Assembly (NCBI GenBank): GCA_963788285.1
Contig: CAWBGB010000004.1
Coordinates: 1-64,000 of the forward strand
Reading direction: 5' to 3'
Source: Alicyclobacillus_A sp963788285
GTDB lineage: Bacteria; Bacillota; Bacilli; Alicyclobacillales; Alicyclobacillaceae
Length of the DNA stretch: 64,000 bases
Shown: in pieces, positions 58,621 to 64,000 of the stretch
Position numbering within the stretch: the stretch's first letter is position 1
How the letters are laid out: every line of letters begins with the position of its first letter
Program-made: the position numbers and the translations under genes
Notes under the pieces: generated by a model
Databases searched by the model: none
Told to the model about the DNA's origin: nothing
Seen by the model: only the letters and a program-made list of their open reading frames with translations

Positions 58621-59195
58621 CTTGTCACTTCCCCGCTGACCGTACTATTAGAACTTGCCCTGGCTTATGTCTGAATTACCTAACCCGTCAATCCGCTCTA
58701 TTTGGTCCACCACATCCCATGTGTTATGCTTTGTTTCCACGTTGTACCACTGTGGGTTTCGATGCAATCAATTGCTGACCAAGGAATGAATCTGGAATAT
58801 CCCTGAACATCGTCAATCCGCACTCGAATGGCAACCCCCTATTACGTAGTTACTCGAACGATTTGAATGGTTACGTTCTCTCCTGCAAGTATTCTCCAGT
58901 CAATACGCTCACGTTCCAACCCTCCGTTGTTCTAAGATGTCGCTATGTGTATTAACAAAGCCTTGTGGTCTACCAGTCAGGGACTGTGAGGAGATCTGTT
59001 CGTGATAACCTCAAGACTTCGATACTTTCAGATTCACACATCCTTGCTGCTTTCCACTCACCTTAAGCATCAAACTCCTTTTTTCTATCCCGAAGTACAT
59101 CTATAGCGGCTTGCAGTTTGGTGATGCTAGTCTTGAGTTTTGCATGACCGCTCGTTGTACTGAATGGATTGCCTACCACGCTAGACTGCTCTGTA
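58621..59195. other. non-coding region between replication and regulation modules
   Basis: About 575 bases without a gene. This is the likely place for the element's origin of replication or transfer, but no iterons or clear inverted repeats are evident to me. Confidence 0.4.
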
Positions 59196-59588
59196 TCAGC
59201 CCCCTCGACTCCGTAGGTTCTCATCTGGTTTCCTAGGCTCATCCGCTCCTTCCGTAAGTTTCACGGTTTGCTGTATTTCTGCACGTTTTGTGCCAAGTTT
59301 CAATGCTATGGTGTTAAGGGTGTAGCCAGCACTATTGCCGTTAAACAGGTCGTAGAATGTTTCAAGACCTTGCATACCCGTGATCACAAAGGAGGTCAAC
59401 GACTTACCACCACATGTCGTCATCCAATCGAGTATGAGTTCCGGACTTAACGGCGCATGTGCGCTCTCAATTCTACTGATCAGGCTCCGGTCTACGTTCA
59501 GCTTGTGAGCTAAAGCTTCTGTCGAAAGTCCTGCCCCCTGACGCAATAACCTAAGCATCTTCCGTACCATTGCGTCCTGTGTCCGCAT
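59196..59588 (-). CDS. XRE-family HTH regulator
   Basis: 130 residues. MLRLLRQGAGLSTEALAHKL then NVDRSLISRIESAHAPLSPE is a classic lambda-repressor HTH. The rest is helical (IALKLGTKRAEIQQTVKL). GGGGAGG lies six bases before the ATG at 59588, which removes 24 residues from the longest frame. It probably controls the replication genes upstream. Confidence 0.78.
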   Translation of the reverse strand: MRTQDAMVRKMLRLLRQGAGLSTEALAHKLNVDRSLISRIESAHAPLSPELILDWMTTCGGKSLTSFVITGMQGLETFYDLFNGNSAGYTLNTIALKLGTKRAEIQQTVKLTEGADEPRKPDENLRSRGG

Positions 59589-59801
59589 ATTCCCACCTCC
59601 CCTCAATGACTTGTCCAACTCTTCCCCGGGGCGGCTCACTGTCGCCCCCAAATCCCCCACTGAGAAGGGATTCGCTTAAACATCCATCAACGGACACGTA
59701 CCGGATCAAGCCATCCTTGCGTGTTTAGATTATCCTCGAACCGGTTGAAAAGAAACTTGATTTAGCCGTTGAGCATCACAGGCAGTACTGCGAGGTTAAC
59801 A

Positions 59802-60044
59802 TCAAGTTGCCGATTTTCGCCGAGTGAGTATTCTGGTCACCATATCGGCAAGAGCGTTACACACTGGGTCTCCTTCTTCCAGCTTCTTACGAAACCATTC
59901 ACCGCGTTCTTGAGGAGTCATCAGAATAACATCAGACTTTGAAACTACGGTTATCGTGGTGTTGCCAATCCGGTGCATTACTGTAGCCACAGGAATCGCC
60001 CCCTGAGCTACTCTATGAGTGGACAGCTTGACCGCTTGCTCCAT
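59802..60044 (-). CDS. small hypothetical protein
   Basis: 80 residues. ATVMHRIGNTTITVVSKSDV is followed by ILMTPQERGEWFRKKLEEGD, VCNALADMVTRILTRR. RBS AAAGGTGG before the ATG at 60044. No family recognised; its position between regulators suggests an element-specific gene. Confidence 0.5.
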   Translation of the reverse strand: MEQAVKLSTHRVAQGAIPVATVMHRIGNTTITVVSKSDVILMTPQERGEWFRKKLEEGDPVCNALADMVTRILTRRKSAT

Positions 60045-60265
60045 CAGGAACACCACCTTTCTGTAAGTTACTTGGTTTTTTCAATGCAACAATTCGCGGA
60101 TTGCGCGATATGCATGCACTATGCTGAGCTCTCCCGTTCCACCTTGGCTGTGAAAAATTACGTGATGCAATGCGCGGTTCGGCACATAGTTCACAAATGC
60201 GGTTTAACCGTTCCATGATAAACGTTTTTCGGAGGAAACTGGGTTGCGCCCACGCGATAAGCATC

Positions 60266-60499
60266 TCACGCTGTCTTAGAGCCAGACCTGTCTGTCTCGC
60301 TAGAGTCGAAAATTTTTTCTGGATGGCAGTTTAGAATCTCTGCCAATTCCAAAAGACTCGCTGCATTCGGCCTGCTTACGCCACGTTCCCATCTCGAAAT
60401 GACGGTAACGTCCTTCGGCTCCTTAAACTTTAGGCCTAATTGCTGTTGTGTATAACCCATCTTCTTTCGGTATTCACGAATTCGATTTGGGTATTTCAT
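60266..60499 (-). CDS. XRE-family HTH regulator (Cro/excisionase-switch side)
   Basis: 77 residues. RIREYRKKMGYTQQQLGLKF then KEPKDVTVISRWERGVSRPN is an HTH. GGGGGT lies five bases before the ATG at 60499. It diverges from the ImmR-like repressor across a 140-base region with palindromic sites, the layout of a phage or ICEBs1-type switch. Confidence 0.8.
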   Translation of the reverse strand: MKYPNRIREYRKKMGYTQQQLGLKFKEPKDVTVISRWERGVSRPNAASLLELAEILNCHPEKIFDSSETDRSGSKTA

Positions 60500-60516
60500 T
60501 TTATACCCCCTTTTGT

Positions 60517-60534
60517 TTAGACTATTTTGTCTAA
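60517..60534. promoter_or_regulatory. operator-like palindrome 1
   Basis: ttagac-tattttgtctaa is a perfect 6+6 palindrome with a 6-base spacer between the divergent regulators. It lies 18 bases upstream of the leftward gene's start. Confidence 0.65.
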
Positions 60535-60566
60535 TTAAAATATAGGCCACTACCAACTATGTGTCA

Positions 60567-60580
60567 AGACTAAATTGTCT
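60567..60580. promoter_or_regulatory. operator-like palindrome 2
   Basis: agac-taaatt-gtct has the same half-sites and spacing as palindrome 1. Confidence 0.6.
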
Positions 60581-60606
60581 AGTTTTTTGCGTTGTCTTGC
60601 CTCGCT

Positions 60607-60616
60607 TGTCTAGACA
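60607..60616. promoter_or_regulatory. operator-like palindrome 3 (different spacing)
   Basis: tgtctagaca contains the same gtct/agac half-sites, but abutting. It lies 25 bases upstream of the ImmR-like start. Confidence 0.4.
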
Positions 60617-60640
60617 CGGTTAAAATTGCATCAGGCGGTG

Positions 60641-61093
60641 ATGATGGTGAATTATGCCGAACTATTGAAGCGTTACATCGCACAGTCGGGTATGACATTA
60701 GAAGAAATAGCTAATGCATGCGCCAAACTTGGTGTCAGTATCCATCCAACATACATAAGTAAATTGCGCTTAGGTCAGAGGCCAGCTCCATCAGAGGATA
60801 TTTCGCGAGCATTAGCAAAGGTAACCGGTGGCGACCCTGAAGAATTAGTCGTGGCCGGGTACCTCGAAAAGGCTCCCCAGGAAGTTAAGAATATCATTGA
60901 CAACAAGAAGTCTCCTCAGCACGCTGACGAGAACCCTAAAAGGAAACGTGTATACAAAATCGTTGCTCGTGCTGAAGATTTACCGGATGAACAGCTGGAT
61001 AAGGTGGAGGAATATATCGATTTGTTATTCGCACAACATGAACTCCAGTTAAGAAGGAAAGCGATGCAATCCGATGACAAGAGGGAAAAATAG
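60641..61093 (+). CDS. ImmR-like HTH repressor
   Basis: 150 residues. ELLKRYIAQSGMTLEEIANA then CAKLGVSIHPTYISKLRLGQ is the HTH. The C-terminal part (RVYKIVARAEDLPDEQLDKV then EEYIDLLFAQHELQ) is helical. It overlaps the ImmA-like protease gene by 20 bases, the standard immR-immA pair of ICEBs1-type elements, where the protease destroys the repressor to induce excision. The start is placed at ATG 60641. Confidence 0.82.
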   Translation: MMVNYAELLKRYIAQSGMTLEEIANACAKLGVSIHPTYISKLRLGQRPAPSEDISRALAKVTGGDPEELVVAGYLEKAPQEVKNIIDNKKSPQHADENPKRKRVYKIVARAEDLPDEQLDKVEEYIDLLFAQHELQLRRKAMQSDDKREK

Positions 61094-61733
61094 CATTCCA
61101 ACATCATTGCCTTCACGACCTCGCACGCATCGTGCTATACGCATGGCAAGACAATTTATAAAGGAACATGGCGTTAATTGGCTTCCAGTCGATCCATTTC
61201 GATTTTACGAAATGAATGGCTGGGCTTTGTTTACAATCGATGAAGCTGAAAAAATATATGGGCATCCAGATCCATTTGGGATGAAACTCAAGCGAGGTAC
61301 GTCGATACAAATCGATGCCTTGACATTCTACAATTCTGAAACCGGGCGATATGTCACCGTTTATGATCATGAAACTCTTATTGAACGTATTCGTTGGACC
61401 ATCGCCCATGAGATCGGCCACATTTTTATGGGCCACCTCACTGATTTCGAATTTACGCAATTACATGGCAGACTAGACAGTAAACAATATTGGGTACTTG
61501 AACGAGAAGCCAACGTTTTTGCAGCTGAGTTGCTAGCTCCGATTTCCATATTGAAGAGAATCAGGTTATGTAGTGCTGAGGACATAGCGAGGTTGTGCCA
61601 GATATCGAATGACGCAGCAAAGAATCGAGCAAAGGATTTACAAATTCACGGCGATAAAGCTATTTTCGTGGAAAGCGATGATTTTTACTATGCGCAGTTC
61701 CGGGATTATTTACGTCCAATTGCTCGAGACTGA
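61074..61733 (+). CDS. ImmA/IrrE-family metallopeptidase
   Basis: 219 residues. The zinc motif is in IRWTIAHEIGHIFMGHLTDF (HExxH) with the third ligand Glu in LEREANVFAAELLAPISILK. The N-terminal about 60 residues form a helical cap. It would cleave the ImmR-like repressor when the host signals damage or mating partners. ATG 61074 inside the end of the repressor gene gives translational coupling. Intact. Confidence 0.9.
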   Translation: MTRGKNSIPTSLPSRPRTHRAIRMARQFIKEHGVNWLPVDPFRFYEMNGWALFTIDEAEKIYGHPDPFGMKLKRGTSIQIDALTFYNSETGRYVTVYDHETLIERIRWTIAHEIGHIFMGHLTDFEFTQLHGRLDSKQYWVLEREANVFAAELLAPISILKRIRLCSAEDIARLCQISNDAAKNRAKDLQIHGDKAIFVESDDFYYAQFRDYLRPIARD

Positions 61734-61834
61734 ACATTATGTCGTTTCCTCCAAGTTACTTTCACAACGAGGTAGATATCAGGATGAGGAAATTTGGCTA
61801 TGTAGAAACGAATAAGAAGTTACGGTATTAAAGA

Positions 61835-62161
61835 TGTCCACGTTGCGGAAACAGCGATTTTTCACCTCACGCCATCTTCTGCAAAATATGTGGACGGTAT
61901 TTGTACAACGAATGTGTAAATTACAGTTCTGAATTTAGGAATGACTGTGGACGTCGAAACCCTGGAGATACTCGTTATTGCGAATATTGCGGAAGTGAAA
62001 CGATTCTGTTTGCACAAGGATTGTTGCTGTCATGGGAAGAGTTGATTAGTGCTCATGGTAGTGTCCGTGCAGGTATCTCTCGAGTTCATTCAGTCGACGC
62101 CCTGTACCAAGATGATGACGAGGTAGCCGTGACTATAGATTCAAATGATTTACCGTTATGA
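61835..62161 (+). CDS. double zinc-ribbon protein, start unclear
   Basis: From 61835 the frame reads CPRCGNSDFSPHAIFCKICG then RYLYNECVNYSSEFRNDCGR and YCEYCGSETILFAQG, several CxxC knuckles of a zinc-ribbon (DZR-like) protein, followed by an acidic tail. No ATG precedes the first Cys pair, so a TTG start at 61901 would lose two knuckles. Either the start is unusual or an upstream indel hides it. It lies directly upstream of the recombinase gene. Confidence 0.5.
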   Translation, partial: CPRCGNSDFSPHAIFCKICGRYLYNECVNYSSEFRNDCGRRNPGDTRYCEYCGSETILFAQGLLLSWEELISAHGSVRAGISRVHSVDALYQDDDEVAVTIDSNDLPL

Positions 62162-62172
62162 GGTGACAAGTC

Positions 62173-63707
62173 ATGCATCAGTACCCAGTTGGATTGCAAC
62201 ATGTCGCTATTTACCTGCGAAAATCCCGTTCTGACATCGAGGCAGAAGCGCGAGGCGAAGGAGAAACCCTCGCAAAACATCGTCGTACACTCCTGGCATT
62301 ATCGAAAAAGTACCGCTACGGAATTGATGAAGTATATGAGGAAGTAGTTAGCGGCGAGCGAATTATTGACCGACCCGAAGTACAACGGTTGCTGAACGCT
62401 GTGGAAGAAGGTAAATACGATGCCGTGCTTTGTATCGATGTGGACCGTATTGGGCGCGGTAACAAGATAGACCAAGGCATTATCCAACAGACGTTCCAGA
62501 TGTCAAACACACTGATCATCACGCCGCGCAAGGTATACGACTTGCAGGATGAGGTCGATGAGGAATTTCTCGACTTTGAGTCGTTCATGGCTCACCGTGA
62601 GTTGAAGATTATCACCCGACGTCTACAGCGCGGTCGGCGTGGGAGCGCAGCTGATGGACGTAGTGTAAGCAAGAAACCTCCGTACGGGTATCTGCGTGAT
62701 GCAAACTTGAAGTTGTATCCCGATCCTGAGACGGCCCCCGTGGTGAAGCAGATATTCGAGTGGGCCGCCGAAGGTGATGGTGTATCAAAAATTTCTCATC
62801 GCCTTACCGATATGGGGATACAAACGCCTAGTGGCCGCAAGATATGGGACCGTCGCATGATCAGCGAAATACTACGCAACCCGGCATATCATGGACATAT
62901 CGTTTGGGGTCGTACAAGGTATCAGAAAGGTTTGGATGGCTACATCGTAACTAAGCAACCTCGAGAAAACTGGATCATACATGAGAATGCTCACGAACCT
63001 CTCGTGGATAAGGAGACGTGGGAACGATATCAGGCACTGCTGAGCAGGCGTCCAAAGGTACCAATAGCTAAAGAGTTAACGAATCCTTTGGCTACCCTTG
63101 TCTTCTGCTCTAAGTGTGGACGAGCGATGCGTCGGCAAAAGAAGTATCAGCGACCTCATAACTCCTTGCTCTGCCAAACATATGGATGTGATACACGGGG
63201 GGCGATCTTTGAATATGTCGAGCAGAGAGTTATACAAACGCTGAAAGAGATACTCAAAGGAATGCAGTTTGAAATGAAACCATCCCTAGCGGAGATTGAA
63301 TCTCTCAGCATCCATCGAGTTGCTAGAGCGACGAATCAAACAGCTCCAGAAGGATATCGAGGATCTGCATATGCAACGCGAAAACCTGCATGATTTACTC
63401 GAACGCAATGTGTATGATGTGGAGACTTTCCTAGCGCGTAATAAGTCCATTGGGGAGCGTATCGAGAAAGCGAATTACGAACTGCAGGAGGTCGAAGCGG
63501 AACTCGAGAAAACGAAGAATGAATCGGAAAGACAGGTGGAGTTTCTGCCACGTCTCGCCGAAGTAATCGAAGCATACGACACAGCTGAAACAGCCGAAGG
63601 AGAAAAACGACTTACTAAAGAGCGTTGTTGAGCGGATTGAATACACACGCCATCAAGCTTGGAAGAAAGTCGACCAATTTGAGTTGAAGGTGCACCTAAA
63701 AATGTAA
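62173..63707 (+). pseudogene. large serine recombinase (element integrase), two frameshifts
   Basis: N-terminal resolvase domain: VAIYLRKSRSDIEAEARGEG with the catalytic Ser in RKSRSD, then DAVLCIDVDRIGRGNKIDQG and DFESFMAHRELKIITRRLQR. The recombinase domain (KKPPYGYLRDANLKLYPDPE, ILRNPAYHGHIVWGRTRYQK) and a zinc ribbon (LVFCSKCGRAMRRQKKYQRP to CDTRG) follow. Two apparent one-base shifts (near 63310 and 63600, the second in an A-run) split off the coiled coil (SIELLERRIKQLQKDIEDLH) and the C-terminus (KNDLLKSVVERIEYTRHQAW to VHLKM). Joined it has about 511 residues, normal for the family. RBS GAGGTGA. Confidence 0.9.
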
Positions 63708-63732
63708 TCGGCGGGATACATCATGACATATT
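63708..63732. other. element end / presumed attachment site in yhbH
   Basis: YhbH similarity stops at the codons for NQYN (63730-63741) and becomes element sequence within a few bases. The recombinase stop lies at 63707. The exact core dinucleotide cannot be read without the other end. Confidence 0.6.
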
Positions 63733-64000
63733 GTACTGATTGACTTCCGCGTATCCGAACATTTGTGACAAGTCAGATAGCTGTGTGACGTACTTGACAC
63801 ACTTCTCGTTGTCGGACGTCAAGTTGTCGCCGTCTGAAAAGTGAATCGGGTACAAGTTGTATTGCGACGATGGGTACTCCCGTTCAATCAACCGCAACGC
63901 AAGATCGTACGCAGAGGAACAAATGGTACCCCCGCTTTCACCCTTGGTGAAGAAATACTCTTCGGTAACTTCTTTGGCTTCCGTGTGATGCGCAATATAA
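63721..64000 (-). pseudogene. yhbH: sporulation protein YhbH (DUF444), interrupted at its 3' side
   Basis: The visible part (the N-terminal part lies beyond the window) reads EAKEVTEEYFFTKGESGGTI then CSSAYDLALRLIEREYPSSQ, LYPIHFSDGDNLTSDNEKCV and MFGYAEVNQYN. These are the von Willebrand-like metal-site motifs (FSDGDN) of YhbH. In intact homologues NQYN is followed by a conserved C-terminus of about 60 residues. Here MS and a stop come instead, supplied by the element. YhbH is made early in sporulation (SigE-type regulation in Bacillus). Confidence 0.88.

Noticed and set aside
60013..60264. Minus-strand frame of 83 codons with a CxxC
   Set aside because: The bases in front of its best ATG are the complement of an RBS, and it overlaps the better-supported gene ending upstream at 59802-60044.

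Overview
The window reads as two pieces of unlike origin. Bases 1 to about 38,900 are GC-rich and look like an uncultivated Gram-negative soil bacterium; the gene content is loosely deltaproteobacterial, but I cannot place it. Bases from about 39,150 to the end are lower in GC and come from an endospore-forming firmicute of the Alicyclobacillus/Kyrpidia kind. They carry a collagen-like spore-surface protein, a GerAB-like fragment, yhbH and a Gram-positive conjugation module. The change falls in a non-coding stretch that runs straight into a 9-base tandem repeat, so a chimeric assembly or scaffold join is the simplest explanation. Single-base frameshifts are common in both halves, which could mean real decay, an unpolished long-read assembly, or both.

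Left part (1-38.9 kb). Coding density is low. Intact genes include a TIGR01777-type SDR/SRPBCC fusion, an IS256-family transposase in an IS with a visible target duplication, a secreted zincin-like protein, a CSLREA beta-helix protein, a polysaccharide deacetylase, a GT1 glycosyltransferase, an FAD monooxygenase, a DsbA-like oxidoreductase, the nitrogen pair glnK-amt, an S51 peptidase, a polytopic membrane protein and dnaA with DnaA boxes just upstream. Between them lie gene fragments and frameshifted genes: class III cyclases, methyltransferases, xanthine dehydrogenase large subunit, amidohydrolase, MFS transporter, Tn3, IS110 and IS21 transposition genes, tyrosine recombinase, resolvase and group II maturase. 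A family of small elements whose inverted ends look like the 3' end of a tRNA or tmRNA recurs at least six times. One copy is split by an ORF-less group II intron.

Right part (39.1-64 kb). A collagen-like (Gly-Ala-Thr)n protein with a spore-surface N-terminal domain sits next to a double GT2/TPR glycosyltransferase, which suggests an exosporium glycoprotein locus. From about 43.8 kb runs an integrative conjugative element. In order it has a coiled-coil protein, HU, a replication-relaxation protein, a coupling-type ATPase (frameshifted), a lytic transglycosylase/NlpC-P60 hydrolase, VirB6-like and VirB4-like proteins, a TcpE-like protein, a small VirB2-like membrane protein, a YdjM-like hydrolase, zinc ribbons, a sigma-region-4-like regulator, DnaC-like and DnaD-like replication proteins, XRE regulators, an ImmR/ImmA-type switch with palindromic operators, and a large serine recombinase.

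The recombinase ends 13 bases from a copy of yhbH cut off in mid-gene. yhbH is a sporulation gene, so this element resembles the intervening elements (skin in sigK, SP-beta in spsM) that excise during sporulation to rebuild the gene. This is the most interesting system in the window. The other half of yhbH is not visible here.
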